Positions 33,041 through 44,425 are shown, counted from the first letter of the stretch. The stretch: DNA of 64,000 bases from Liolophura sinensis (GCF_032854445.1 NW_027018095.1:1-64000); one strand, 5' to 3'. Numbers and translations are program-made. Notes: a model not told the origin generated them from the sequence alone.

Positions 33041-35662
33041 AGTTCTTTAATTGAAGAATGGCGAATATGTTTAGATAAATTATTCCAGTCCTTAGTTGTT
33101 TTCGGGGAAAAGGAAGATTTGTATATTCTGAGGCGGCATCTAAATACACGTAAATTTTCATTGTACTTCAAGTTATATGTATTATACTCTGTCGATCGTC
33201 TTGGTAATAGGGACTGCAGGTAAGGTGGGGCAAGTTCATTTACAATTTCAAAGAACAGCAGAATCCTATGTTGTCTACGCCGAACATATAGTGGTGTCCA
33301 ATTAAGTTCACTCAGCAGAGCTTTTTCTGATGTACGACGCATCCCGCTTTTACAAAGCAAAGCTGTGCGCCGTTGTACGTTTTCCAGTCTTTGGGAAAGC
33401 GCAATACTACAGTTATCATATAATATGTCGCTATACTCTATTGTAGGTCTAAAGAGGCTGTTGTATAAAGTTATTAAACAGTTCCATGTTAATATCCTCT
33501 TCACTCTATTTACAATACCTAATTTCTTTTTACATTTATTTGCGAGTGATCTTATATGTTCGTCCCATTTACCATCGTGCTGTAAAATGATACCAAGGTG
33601 TTTATGGTATTCAACGCTCTTCACTTCAATACCATCTAAAAACAGTTTTGGATATATCGGGTTCTTTTGTACGGAAACAAATAAATATACAGCTTTCTGT
33701 GCATTAAATGTTATCACCCACTGTTGGGCCCTTGATGACAAGCGACCTATATCTCGATTTATATTGTTTTCAGATGCAATAAACTCAGTCATCTCTTTGG
33801 AGAAAGATGCATCATCAACAAAAATATTGATATTAAATTCGGCTTTCAAATAAATAAATAAATAAATAAAATCAGAAAAAGAAGTGGTCCTAGAACGGAG
33901 CCTTGTGGAACTCCAAGTTGAATAGAATATATGTCTGAATCAATTCCGTTTAAACTAACTTTAAAGATAAATAATTCCTAATCCATGTGTAAGGGGTCCC
34001 CAACACCCAACTGTCTCAATTTAAACAAAAATCCCTCATGCCAGACTTTATCAAATGTCTTGCTTATATCTAGGAAAACTAAACACGTGTCATTACCATT
34101 ATCCAGATAATGGTATTCAATTTTAGTTAACTGACATATTATTGAGTTACCATGTTTAAATTCAGAATTATTCGATATTAAAAGGTTATGGTTGATACAA
34201 TATTCATGCAAGTGCTTATATACTACTTTTTCTAGCACCGTAGAGAGAGAGGGCTGTAGAGAAACTGGTTTGTAACTTGACATATCAAGTTGTCTGTCTC
34301 CGTTTTTAAAGACAGGGCATATTCTAGATAGATTCCAAGCTAATGGCAAGACTCCTGACTGAAATGAGAAATTAAATAGTTTAGTGTGGTAAGGTGTTAT
34401 ATTTTCCGCTGTGTTTTTGAGCATGAAATTACTAATTCCATCAGTACCAGAAGCTTTCCTAATATTTAGTTTGGAGAGAAAATCAGCTACTTCCCTTTCA
34501 CTTGTTTGTATATAGTTAAGGCGCGCAGCAGCAAAATAGTTCAATTGAGGTAAAACTGGTTTAACTGACGGAAGAGTTGAATGGCTTACAGAAAATCTAA
34601 CGAACTCATTAGCTTTTGCAGTATCATTTCATACATTTTTATCGTTAACGATTAAATAATTGACAGATGGTTTCGCTTTTGAATCCAGCAGAGATTTCAT
34701 TATAGAAATTTGTTCCAAATATACAGTTTATCATCCATATCATCGAATATGTCACACATGGCCTCCCAGGGAGTGGTAGAGATAATTGACTGAAGCTGTA
34801 TTAAGTCAGCACATTTAAAATTCCATATGTGTCTTTTGTGCGCTTTTCGTTTATCATTTACCAGAATGTTTAAGGTACAACATACAGAACAATGGTCAAG
34901 ATTCAGATACTACCTGTTATGATTAAATCTAAAATGTATGAAGTTCCATTGCTATATCTTGTGGGCTCATTAATTAACTAACATAAATTTTTATTTGTAA
35001 TAATATCAAACAACTTTATTTTTAGTTCACTCTTATCGTGGTATTTGGACCAATCAGCACACCTGTCATTAAAATCTCCCATAAGTATAAAGGCGTCTGG
35101 ATTTTCTGTCAGAGCTGAGTTGAGGCTGTTATCTAGAAACTCATCCTGTGTTGGTGAAAACTGGTTCCGGGGACGATAACCAACGGAACACAATATATGT
35201 TTATTAGGCATTTTGACTGAAATTCATAACATTTCATTGTCGTTTTCTAAATCCACTCTACGCACGGCACTAGTTAATGACTTATAATAAATCCCTATTT
35301 CACCCCAAAATCGGTCTCTATCTCTTCGTTCTATACAGTATCCATTTAGGTTCACTATTTCACCGGGTATATCAGAACCAGACCAGGTTTCTGAGACATA
35401 TAATATCATAATTATATCGGCCACATAACAAGGTGTGAACATCATCGGGTTTAGAATAAGAGAAGAGATTGTCTTTATTTTGAGCAAGTAAACTACGAGC
35501 ATTAAAGTGAAATATTTTTAAATTATGCTGATATGACGGCCCTGGATTTACATGTATGTCTCCACATCTAAGTAATAAAGTCATATGTTTAGTTAAAAAG
35601 TGATATTGACTACAGAGGGTAGAGAGAATAGCAATAATACGAAGACCAAGACACGAACTCAA
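33041..35662 (-). pseudogene. LINE-D ORF2-like polyprotein with 2A-like motif (broken)
   Basis: Reading 5' to 3' on the minus strand: a hydrophobic leader ending LLLRCGDIHVNPGP (35537-35563 for the last nine residues), close to the 2A consensus but with His for Glu. Then comes an endonuclease with FNARSL, SETWSG, FILMGDFNDRCADW and LDLIIT. The reverse transcriptase has KASGTDGISNFMLK, CPVFKNGD, YKPVSLQPSLS, LVFLDISKTFDKVWH, LGVPQGSVLGPLL and FVDDAS. The thumb-like end has YLQSLLPRRS and FSPKTTKDWNNL. Segments 35662-35372, 35502-35224, 35211-34978, 34544-33978 and 33849-33013 lie in different frames or are separated by stops. CR1, L2 and Crack-type elements are the best comparison. Confidence 0.82.
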
Positions 35663-35670
35663 AGGTGCTC
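33041..35670 (-). mobile_element. LINE-D: CR1/L2-type non-LTR relic
   Basis: A minus-strand copy of a different LINE clade: endonuclease and reverse transcriptase in one ORF with no RNase H. It is cut by a (TTTA)n insertion at about 33850-33872 and by several stops. It ends in the SINE head fragment at 33001-33040, so the natural 3' end is missing. No target duplication was found. Confidence 0.8.
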
Positions 35671-36002
35671 GTAAAACTTAAATAACTTAATCAACATCCG
35701 AATTTGTTATGATATAAACAATTATTCCAAGCCCCTATTGCCACCCTATACTGATTTTAGTCACCCATGATATATATAAGGATAGGCATGAAGGAAGCAC
35801 ATGCTTGGAAACTCCACCAACCATGGTGGGGAATACCATTAGTTTATAAGTATTTACTGGACCTAAGTTCATGAGTTGATTAACTTTTATTCTATAGCGA
35901 TAATTAATGTAAGATATTTCACATGTACTTAAAGGAAAATGTGGTGTTAACTTAATTGTCTGACATAATAAATAGTACAGCACGAGTGACCACCTCTATC
36001 GC
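35671..36002. other. No gene seen
   Basis: About 330 bp with no recognised content between the LINE-D relic and a SINE. Confidence 0.45.
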
Positions 36003-36264
36003 AGTATCGAGTGAGTGAGTGAGTGAGTGTTTGGGGTATAACGTCGTACTTAACAATTTTAAAGTCATATGACGACGAAGGAATCCTTAGAGTGTATGTA
36101 ATGTGCCTCCTTGTTGCAGGACGTATTTCCACCGCTCTTTTATCTAGTGCTGTTTCCCTTTGACTGGGACACCTTAGCGGAGGCAAGTAAGACACGCCGC
36201 CCGAGCCATTATACTGATACGGGTCAACCAGTCGTTGCACTATCCCCTTAATGGGTAGTATCGA
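36003..36264 (-). mobile_element. SINE family 2 copy, head-truncated
   Basis: 36011-36256 with the perfect 8-bp duplication AGTATCGA at 36003-36010 and 36257-36264. On the plus strand it starts with the complement of a CTCA tail (GTGAGTGAGTGAG), then the stem CGTCGT (36042-36047) and ACGACG (36072-36077). The tRNA head is missing, as expected for 5' truncation. Confidence 0.9.
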
Positions 36265-36670
36265 AGAATAGTAATTGGTATAGTTATCAAGAACGTTTAT
36301 ATAGCATATAAAATGAGAATTGTAAGGGTGAGGAAATCTTTCCTCACGTAGCCTTCCAGAGAGCAGTGTGTTATTATATATGATCATAAATTTAGTGTTT
36401 AGCTTATCAGAACCGTGATCAGGCACCAGTTGGTTACGGTCATCGCTGTTTACAATGATGAACAGATACAAGTTGGTGAACACATATACATACATTCGGT
36501 TCTATCTATAAATTGCGAAAAATAGGCGTAGAGCATATGAACAAAGCACACAACTGTACCAATATACTTGAAATCAGAAATGGGGAAGGAATAATTAGAA
36601 GAGCCAGTATATTTATAATAGAGGCTATTGATACATATGTATAAGCCTTTGCACGGACTATTTAGTGCAC

Positions 36671-36985
36671 CTGTCTACTGAGTGAGTGAGTGAGTGCGTG
36701 GGGTTTAACGTCGTATTTAACAATTTTTCAGTCATATGACGACGAAGGAATTTTTAGAGCGCATGTAATGTGCCTCCTTGTTGCAGGACGGATTTGCACC
36801 GTTCTTTCATCTAGTGCTGCTTCACTGAGATGCCTTACGGAAGGCAACCAGTCATGTTGAACGCCAAGCGAAAAAGTACCGCTTCCAAAGCGCAACCAGT
36901 CATGTTGAACGCCAAGCGAGGAAGTACCGCTCCCGAAACGGACGCTCTACCAACTTTGCTATCGGGGCCGGCTCCTATCTATTGA
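36671..36985 (-). mobile_element. SINE family 2 copy with internal tandem duplication
   Basis: 36682-36974, bracketed by CTGTCTACTGA and CTATCTATTGA (9/11). Stem CGTCGT (36709-36714) and ACGACG (36739-36744). A segment of about 47 bp beginning CAACCAGTCATGTTGAACGC is present twice (about 36845-36940). The tRNA-like head (complement of GCTCTACCAACTTTGCTATC) is on the right. Confidence 0.88.
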
Positions 36986-37164
36986 AGTAATAGTTGGCAG
37001 CAAGCTACTGAAAGTCGTGGAGGTATAGACATGCAAATTACTTCTGCACAGACTATCGCACGAACAGTCAGGAGCAAGGTGGTGAAAAGCGTGGAGCACG
37101 GAGTGCGCGAGAAAATATAGAACCGAATTTAAGAGCCACACATAAATCACCAACACCCATATTC

Positions 37165-37570
37165 GGCTTACATGGTTCTTATTTAGGCCGCAGGTAAGTG
37201 ACACACATCCTGATTAACTCTACACGGCTCCTTTATGTGCCACACGTAAATGACACACATCCAGATTCAGTCCACACGAAGCCTGTGTCGCACATATCTC
37301 TCCCACATGCAGATTCACTCCACATGGTTCCTGTATGTGCCAAACGTAAATGACACATATCCATATTAGTCCACACGGATCCCGTATGTGCCACACGGTT
37401 CCTATATGCGCCACACAAATCACTGAAAAGCAGATTTAGTTCACCCGGTTCGTATTTGTGCCACACGTTAATCACTCACTCAGAATCGGTCCACACACTT
37501 CATATGCATGCACCACACGTAAATGGCCCACACTGAAATTCACACAAGTAGGCGTACCTAAATGCATCAC
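37165..37570. repeat. Degenerate tandem array, about 57-60 bp unit
   Basis: About six or seven diverged units with the theme TGTGCCACACGTAAATGACA followed by CATCCAGATTCAGTCCACAC. ORFs across it repeat the same few words and are not genes. Confidence 0.75.
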
Positions 37571-38225
37571 ACATTGCCCTTATATGAGCCGAAGCAGTTA
37601 CAAAAGCGCTTCCTGAAAACAACTTTTCTAACTTCAATACATAGTCTTTCTTTTCGTTAAGCTGAACCTTAGTCTGGTGGCAATTTGCCAACACTCTCGA
37701 CGCTTGTTTGGATTTACTTTGGTAAGATATTTTAATAAGCGCTCATATTACAAATAATCTCACAAAGATTCCCTTGAAATGGTGTTGTATTAAATCCAGG
37801 TGTTCCTCGAATACACAGATTATATGTATGCTTGGAGTTAACGTTGAATACAGAGTGTATTACAAAGCACAGTATCCTATGGGTTTTTAATATCACATAA
37901 ACGTGTTCAGCCCTGAAGTGAAAAGAATTCTTTTTGTAACTTTGACAACCACATGTCAACATAACCTGAAACACAATGCTCAGATATACAGCTGTACCTT
38001 AAGTAAAACACGCCGCTTTTGTCACGTTATTCAAAGTTGTTTTCACCAGGCTTTCTGCATCTGCACAGAGGTGTATCAACTACTATCTGTGTCAGGGGAA
38101 ATCTTGTTATAGGCAGTGCAGTCAATTCCCCTAGCCGGTTGTTACCATACAAATATAAGCTGGGATACATGAAAATACAAAAAGTGAAGTTTGAAAGCGT
38201 AAAAACATGTCCAAGCAAAGGACTG
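37571..38225. other. No gene seen
   Basis: About 650 bp of unique sequence between two tandem arrays. Confidence 0.45.
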
Positions 38226-39455
38226 TGAGTGCATGGCACCTAGTAACCAGAGTAATTGGCAAAGACGATTTTGTGACAGTAAGTGCGCGGTATACCTGGT
38301 AAACAGAGCAATGACCAGAAAAGATTTTGTGACGGTAAATGCGTAGTATACCCAGTAAACAGAGGAATGAGCAGAAAAGATTTTGTGACAGTGAGGACGT
38401 GGTACACCTGGTAAACAGAGCAATGACCAGAAAAGATTTTGTGACAGTGAGGACGTGGTATACCTGGTAAACAGAGCAATGACCAGAAAAGATTTTGTGA
38501 CAGTGAGGACGTGGTATACCTGGTAAACAGAGCAATGACCAGAAAAGATTTTGTGACAGTGAGGACGTGGTATACCTGGTCAACAGAGCAATGACCAGAA
38601 AAGATTTTTGACTAAAAGTGAGTGGTTTACCCAGTAGACTGAGCAATAAGCAGAAAAGAATTTGTGACAGCAAGTGCGTGGTATACCTGGTAAACAGAGC
38701 AATGACCAGAACAGATTTTGTGACACCAAGTGTCTGGTATGCCTGGTAAACAGAGCAATGACTGGAAAAGATTTTGTAACAGTGAGTGCGTCGTATACCC
38801 AGTAAACTGAGCAATGAGCAGACAAGGTTTTGTGATAGCGAGCCCGTGGTATACCTGGTAAACAAAGCAATGAACAGGATATTTATTGCAACAGTGAGGG
38901 CGTGGAATACATATTAAACAGAGCAATGACCAAAGAAGATTTTGTGAGACCGAGGGCGTGGTATATCTGATAAACAGAGCAATGAGCAAAATAGATTTTG
39001 TGACAGTGAGTGCGTGGTATATCCAGTAAAGAAAGCAAAGAGGAGAAAAGATTTCGCGACACTGAGGGCGTGGTATATCTGGTAAACACAGCAATGACCA
39101 GAAAAGATTTTGTGAGTCTGAGTGCGTGGTATACCTGATAAATATATCAATGACCAGGAAAGAGTTTGTGACAGTGAATGCGTGGTATACCCAATAAACA
39201 GAACAATGAGCCGAATAGATTTTGTAACAGTGAATGCTTGGTATATCTAGTGAACAGAGCAATGAGAAAAATAGATTTTGTGACAGTGAGGGTGTGGTAT
39301 ACCTACTAAACACAGCAATGAGCTGCAATTTTGTGACAGTGAGTACGTGGTATACCTTGTAAACAGAGCAATGGGCTGCAATTTTGTAACTGTGAATGCG
39401 TGGTATACCTGGTAACCAAAGCAATGAGCAGAATAGACTTTGTAAAGGTGAATGC
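38226..39455. repeat. 56-bp tandem array
   Basis: About 22 units, theme AAAGATTTTGTGACAGTGAG then GACGTGGTATACCTGGTAAA and CAGAGCAATGACCAG. GTGACAGTGAGG starts at 38385, 38441 and 38497, exactly 56 apart in the most homogeneous part; the right end is more diverged. Reading frames on the minus strand reach 276 codons only because most units lack stops. Confidence 0.93.
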
Positions 39456-39682
39456 AAGCAGATTGGATTCTGTAATACCAGTTATTTAGGTGAAATACCA
39501 GAATGGATTCTGTGATACCACGTATTCAGGTGAATTAGCAGAATGAAATCGGTGATACCAGGTATTCAACTGACTTGGTAGAATGGATGTTGTGATAGCA
39601 GGTCTTGTGGTTAATTAGCCGAATGAATTCCGTGATATCACGTATATAGGGTGACTTCGGAAAATGAATTTACTGATACCAG
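39456..39682. repeat. 40-bp tandem array, left part
   Basis: Units of 40 bp, theme GAATGGATTCTGTGATACCA then GGTATTCAACTGACTTGGTA. The array is split by an LTR element and continues in phase at 42166. Confidence 0.88.
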
Positions 39683-39897
39683 TGTTACGACCCAAACTGT
39701 CTGTATTATAAAGAGATGACTTGTTCGAAATACACGACAGTTTAGCCGCACAAAAAAGTAACCAAAACCAGCAGATTTTATTTTACAACAATTTCTTAGG
39801 TTTAATAAGAACAGACAACACGACTTTTACAAATACTAAAGTACCTAAGTTTAACAAGAAAGGATAGCAGTCTCTATACAAACACTAAAGTACTTAC
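39683..39897 (-). repeat. 3' LTR remnant of the minus-strand element
   Basis: 215 bp matching 41396-41610, beginning TGTTACGACCC on the plus strand. The match ends abruptly at ...AAGTACTTAC, after which gag sequence follows. Confidence 0.92.
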
Positions 39898-41283
39898 AAA
39901 TAAATGGCTCAAAAACTTTCATAACGTTATCCTGTGAATTCTGTGTACAATCTACTGGTGGAGTCTTAACATAATCAAATGCATCAACATTGTTCACTAT
40001 GTCAGACTTTTTAGCAGTAACACACAAACCAGTAGGCTTGGAGCCACCCTCCTGTTCTTGCCTTCTCTTTAAAGCATAACAATTTGATATGACATGGCCT
40101 GGCTTCCTACAATAACTACATGTAACCCTGTTAAACTGTCTATCAGTAAATGTATGGTCAGACCTTCTTTGAGTAGTGTTCGAATTAACAGGTCTTCTTT
40201 GCTCACCTGATTTGTCAACATTTTGAGTCTGTTTCGGTGGGCCTGAATTTGAGTTAAATGAACCGCTGGAAAAGGGTTGAACCTTTCTAAATGTAGACGG
40301 TTTTTTCTGAAATGAGACCTTATGTGTAACCGTGTAAGTATCGGCCATAGTGACTGCTGCTTCTAATGTATCAGCCTCTTTGTCCTCAATGAAAGTTGCG
40401 ATATCATCATTAATGCACCTTTTAAAGTCTTCAATCGAAATAATCTGTTTTAACTTTTCATAATCTTTATCTACACTTTTAGCAGAACACCATCGCTCGA
40501 ACAACTGTTCCTTTTGCCTAGCAAATTCAATGTAAGTCTGATCTCTTTCTAAATTTCTGCCGATAGGCCTCTGGCACAACCTCATATCTTTTTAAGATAA
40601 CATCTTTCACAAAATCATAATCTGCAGCCTGTTCTGTTGATAACTCTGTGTACATATCCATAGCTTTGCCAGTTAACACACTCTGTAAAAGGGTTGTCCA
40701 AAACTTTTTAGGCCACTCTAAATTTTGAGCAATCTTCTCAAACTGTAGAAAATATTTATCTACATCAGTCTCACGAAATTGTGGCACCAATCTTATGTTT
40801 CTAGCGACGTGAAATTTTGGAGGCATATCAGAAAAACTTAAGCCAGACCTATCTCCTTCTAGTTTCCTTGTTTCAATTTCGCTCTGAAGTCTCAGTTTCT
40901 CCAATTCGAACGCTCTTTCATTTTCCCTTTCTCTAAACAACCTTTCATTTTCATTTTCCTTAAACAATCTTCCTTTTTCAATTTTTATTTTCTTTAAACA
41001 AGCTTTCATCTTCCTTTTCCTTAAACAATCTTTCATTTTCCTTCAGTCTTATTACAGTGGAATCATCGCCCTCAGTCCTGTACGCATCTAATGCACTTTC
41101 ATCAAACTCCTGTAATTCTACCAAATATTTAGCAATACTAAATTGTATATCTTTCTTGCGTAATGATCTTTTGATATTAAGATTCAGGTACTTGCTTAAA
41201 GCATACAAATCATTCTTATTTAACACATCAAAAATGTCCTGATCTGGCGCTTCCATAAACTCGTCGGCCTTAACATCCGACAT
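39851..41283 (-). pseudogene. Gag with SCAN-like capsid (minus strand, two frameshifts)
   Basis: Likely start MSDVKADEFMEAPDQDIFD at 41283, matching the start of the other Gag (PPDQDVFESL). A charged repeat region (LFKEKEDE, RLFKENENERLFRE) crosses a frameshift near 41000. The capsid follows: IRLVPQFRETDVDKYFLQFE, PKKFWTTLLQSVLTGKA and VPEAYRQKFRK. A second frameshift near 40550 leads to LERDQTYIEFARQKEQLFER and IISIEDFKRCINDDI, the SCAN-like helices, and one knuckle CSYCRKPGHVISNC. The last 15 or so codons to 39851 are read from LTR sequence after the deletion junction. Confidence 0.88.
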
Positions 41284-41374
41284 GATGAATAAAATCTGCT
41301 GACAAAATTTACTACAAAGACTAGAAAAATGACACAACTTACACAAAATCCTTTCAATTCCAATTCAAATTCAC

Positions 41375-41392
41375 TTCCCGGACAAGCCTCCA
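41375..41392 (-). promoter_or_regulatory. Primer-binding site of the minus-strand element
   Basis: On the minus strand TGGAGGCTTGTCCGGGAA, three bases inside the LTR. It differs from the site at 16545 by one base, so both elements probably use the same (proline-type) tRNA. Confidence 0.75.
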
Positions 41393-41395
41393 ATT

Positions 41396-42165
41396 TGTTA
41401 CGACCCAAACTGTCTGTATTATAAAGAGATGGCTTGTTCGAAATACACGACAGTTTAGCTGCACAAAAAAGTGACCAAAACCAGCAGATTTTATTTTACA
41501 ACAATTTATTAGGTTTAATAAGAACAGATAACACGACTTTTACAAATACTAAAGTACTTAAGTTTAACAAGAAAGGATAGCAGTCTCTATACAAACACTA
41601 AAGTACTTACATGTTCAACGGTGTCAAGTCCAAACGTCGCATATATTCCACAATGCGGAAAACCATACAGGCATAAATGCACAAATAAGAGGGAAAATCC
41701 ACAGTATAACTGAGTGTATGACGAAATATACACAAAATTCCACAGACAGGGTCCGTGTACTAATAAGCACTGTGTACACAAGAGCACAAAGTAAATATAC
41801 AAGTTCAGACTGAACAAATGCTCGGTGGAAATATGATATAACAAAGCCAGAGGCTATAAAGACACCAAAATTCAGCACAAAAGGCCTACTAAAGTAACAC
41901 ACAGCGAAAGCATCCAAAACTCTCAATAATTCTCCTTTCTCCCCTTTTGACCTGCTTTTATAGGTCTTATATAGACTGGTGGAATTTTCTAGAATAAGAA
42001 AATTCTTGAACACTTGTTGTAAACAAACAGACCCCGAACTGAGGGTATTGTGGAACATTCTAAAGGAGAGGCAGACAGCAGGCTCTGAGAGGCAGACAGC
42101 AGGCTCTGAACTCAGCATATGTGGCAAGCTAAATTTAGAAGCTGACGGCAGCCGTGCACATAACA
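41396..42165 (-). repeat. 5' LTR of the minus-strand element
   Basis: 770 bp, with TGTTA/TAACA ends. On the minus strand a TATA-like CTATATAAGACC and CTATAAAAGC pair lies at about 41955-41985. A GGCAGACAGCAGGCTCTGA unit is tandemly doubled at about 42070-42110. Confidence 0.88.
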
Positions 42166-42310
42166 CCAGGTATTCAGCTGACTTGGTAGAATGAATGTTG
42201 TAATACCAGGCATCCAGGTAAATTAGCCGAATGGATTCTGGGATGCCAGGCATTCAGGTGAATTAGTAGAATTGATTTTCTCATAACAGCTATTTAGGTG
42301 AATGCGTGTC
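42166..42310. repeat. 40-bp tandem array, right part
   Basis: Continuation of the array at 39456-39682. Removing the LTR element and one CCAG copy restores a complete 40-bp unit across the junction, which fixes the empty-site sequence. Confidence 0.88.
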
Positions 42311-42411
42311 ATGCATCTAGTCAGGGCAATTAGCATACTAGACACTGTCATCCTGTAATTAGATGAAAATAGTACAACTTATGCTGTGGATGACGTGATA
42401 CACGACATCAA
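42311..42411. other. Short spacer between arrays
   Basis: About 100 bp with no feature between the 40-bp and 36-bp arrays. Confidence 0.4.
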
Positions 42412-43660
42412 ACAACAAGGGGTTAGGTGAAAACATCGCTCGGTGTGACTGGACATAGGTTAAACCATCGCTCGGTGTGAGTGGGGATAGATTAAAACAT
42501 TGCTCGGTGTGACATGGTATAGATCAAACCTCGCTCAATGTCAGTGGGGATATGTTAAAACATCGCTTGGTGTGACTGGGAATATGTTAAAACATTGCAC
42601 GATGTGACTGGAGATAGGTTAAACATCTTTCGGTTTGAGTGGGGTTAGGCTAAAACATCGCTTGGTGTGAGTGGAGATAGGTTAAACACCACTCACTGTG
42701 ACTGAGGATAGGTTCAAACACGGCACGGTGTGACTGAACATAGGCTAAAGCATCGCTCTGTGTGACTGCGGATAGGTTAAACACAGCTTATTGTATGTGG
42801 GGATAAGTTAAACACGGCACAGTGTGACTGGACATAGGTTAAAACATCGCTCCTTGTGATTGGGGATAGGTAAAACATCGCTCGATGTGACTGAGGTTAG
42901 GCTAAAGCATCGCTTGGTGCCAGAAGGAAAGGTCAAAGCATCGCACGGTGTGATTGAGGACAGGATATATACACGAGATATTTATATTAGTTTATTTTTA
43001 GTTCGGTGTTACTGGGAATAGATTGAAAAATCGTTCGGTGTAAGTGGGTATAGATAAAAACACCGCTCAGTGTTATTGGGGATAGATTAAAACGTCATAC
43101 GCTGCGACTGGGTATAGATTAAAACATCATTTGGTGTGACTGGAAATAGGTTAAACATCGCTCGGTGAGAGTGGGAAAGGTCAAAACATCGCTCGTTTTG
43201 ACTGGCAATAAGTTAAAACATCGTACGGTGGGACTGAGGCTACGTTTAACCATCGGTTGGTATGGCTGGAAATATGTTTAAAACATCGCTTGGTGTGACT
43301 GGGAGTATGTTAAAACATGGTACAGTGTGAGTGGGAATAGGTTAAAGCGTCGTTCGGTGCGAGTGGGGATAGGTTAAAACATCGTTCGTTTTGACTGGAG
43401 ATAGGTTAAAACATCGTACGGTGTGACTGAGGCTACGTTAAAACATCGGTTGGTATGGCTGGAAATATGTTTAAAACATCGCTTGGCGTGACTGGGAATA
43501 TGTTAAAACATGGTACAGTGTGAGTGGGAATAGGTTAAAACGTCGTTCAGTGCAAGTGGGGATAGGTTAAAACATAGCTCCAGGTGACTGGGGGTAGGTT
43601 AAACATCGCTCGATGTGATTGAGGATAGAATATTCTCACGAGATATTTATTTTAGCTCTT
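42412..43660. repeat. 36-bp tandem array with higher-order structure
   Basis: About 33 units, theme GGTTAAAACATCGCTCGGTG then TGACTGGGGATA. The array is two blocks, each closing with GTGATTGAGGAYAGRATAT and CACGAGATATTTAT (about 42951-42990 and 43616-43650). In the second block a 193-bp super-unit is repeated (TCGTACGG at 43221 and 43414). Confidence 0.9.
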
Positions 43661-43861
43661 CAATTCTATATCAAGGGAAAGTGATTCGTATGACTCATTC
43701 ACTTCGTTCCAGGAAATGCCGTACTTTACCTCTAGTCAGGCCTACAAGCATAACTCCAAATATTTGGTTGTCTTGTGGCTTTACATTGAAGAAAGGCCCC
43801 CCATTTACGGTTTTACACGTATACGCCCCCTATACCACCATAGCTTAAAATTCTGTGATTA

Positions 43862-43925
43862 AATGAATGAATGGTTAGGGTTTAACGTCATATTGACACC
43901 ATTTCAGCCAAATTGTGTTACAGCT
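43862..43925 (-). mobile_element. 3' end fragment of a LINE/SINE-type repeat
   Basis: On the minus strand: GGCTGAAATGGTGTCAATA, then TGACGTTAAACCC and CATTCATTCATT. It resembles the terminal region of LINE-B and SINE family 2 but is short and diverged. Confidence 0.55.
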
Positions 43926-44178
43926 TAACATATTATAGAACATGTTATAGAACAAGGAAATAGTTGTCTTTGTGCATGACAATGATAACATCCAAAATTA
44001 AAACAAATAAAAAACAGATGATTTTGAAACCAGCAAAAATCAGTTCAAATTCGAAATATGATTAAAAATAGCTCTTCTGCAATTATCTTAAAATATCTTT
44101 CTTTGTCTTTCAAATGAAAATACTGAAACTGAAATATAGAGTCGACTGCTAGAAAGAACATATTTGGGTTATAGCCAC
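43926..44178. other. No gene seen
   Basis: About 250 bp of AT-rich spacer. Confidence 0.4.
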
Positions 44179-44425
44179 ATTTATTTGATTGGTGCTTTTG
44201 GTTGTACTCAAAAATATTTCACTTATGCGACGGCAGCCAGCAATATGGTGGGAATAAAACGGACAAAGCCTTTGGAAACCCATAACCACCTGCACGTTGC
44301 TGCAAGACCTTCCCACGTACCACAGCAGAGGAAGCCATAAACTGGACCATGGAGCTTGTGGCAAACCGTTTTGGATAAAGGCCCCTGGATCATTGTGCTG
44401 TCGTAGTAAGTTATGTGGACCTATT
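44179..44425 (-). mobile_element. SINE family 1 copy (diverged)
   Basis: Tail side TTATTTGATTGGTG at 44181, then CTCAAAAATATTTCACTTAT, GGCAGCCAGCAATATGGTGG and GGTTGCTG-like CACGTTGCTGCAAGACCTTC. The tRNA head at the right is decayed. Confidence 0.8.

Larger units (their letters stand above)
39683..42165 (-). mobile_element. SCAN-gag LTR element (minus strand), gag-only deletion copy
   Basis: An element related to the one at 15961 by its Gag, primer site and LTR ends. A perfect 4-bp duplication CCAG (39679-39682 and 42166-42169) brackets it. In element order it has a complete 5' LTR (42165-41396), primer site, frameshifted gag and only the outer 215 bp of the 3' LTR. All of pol and the inner 3' LTR are deleted: gag joins LTR sequence directly at 39897. 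Because the target duplication is intact, the deletion is internal. Confidence 0.93.

Noticed and set aside
33365-33853. Plus-strand ORF of 162 codons
   Set aside because: Antisense shadow of the LINE-D reverse transcriptase.
38131-39457. Minus-strand ORF of 276 codons and neighbours (repeating SLLCLPGIPR)
   Set aside because: Translation of the 56-bp satellite unit in shifting frames, not a leucine-rich protein gene.
41624-42253. Minus-strand ORF of 209 codons over the LTR
   Set aside because: It lies across LTR and satellite sequence, has no domain, and LTRs of this group do not encode proteins.
38226-43660. Regular repeats that might suggest a CRISPR array
   Set aside because: Units are head-to-tail with no unique spacers, vary internally, and the window is eukaryotic.
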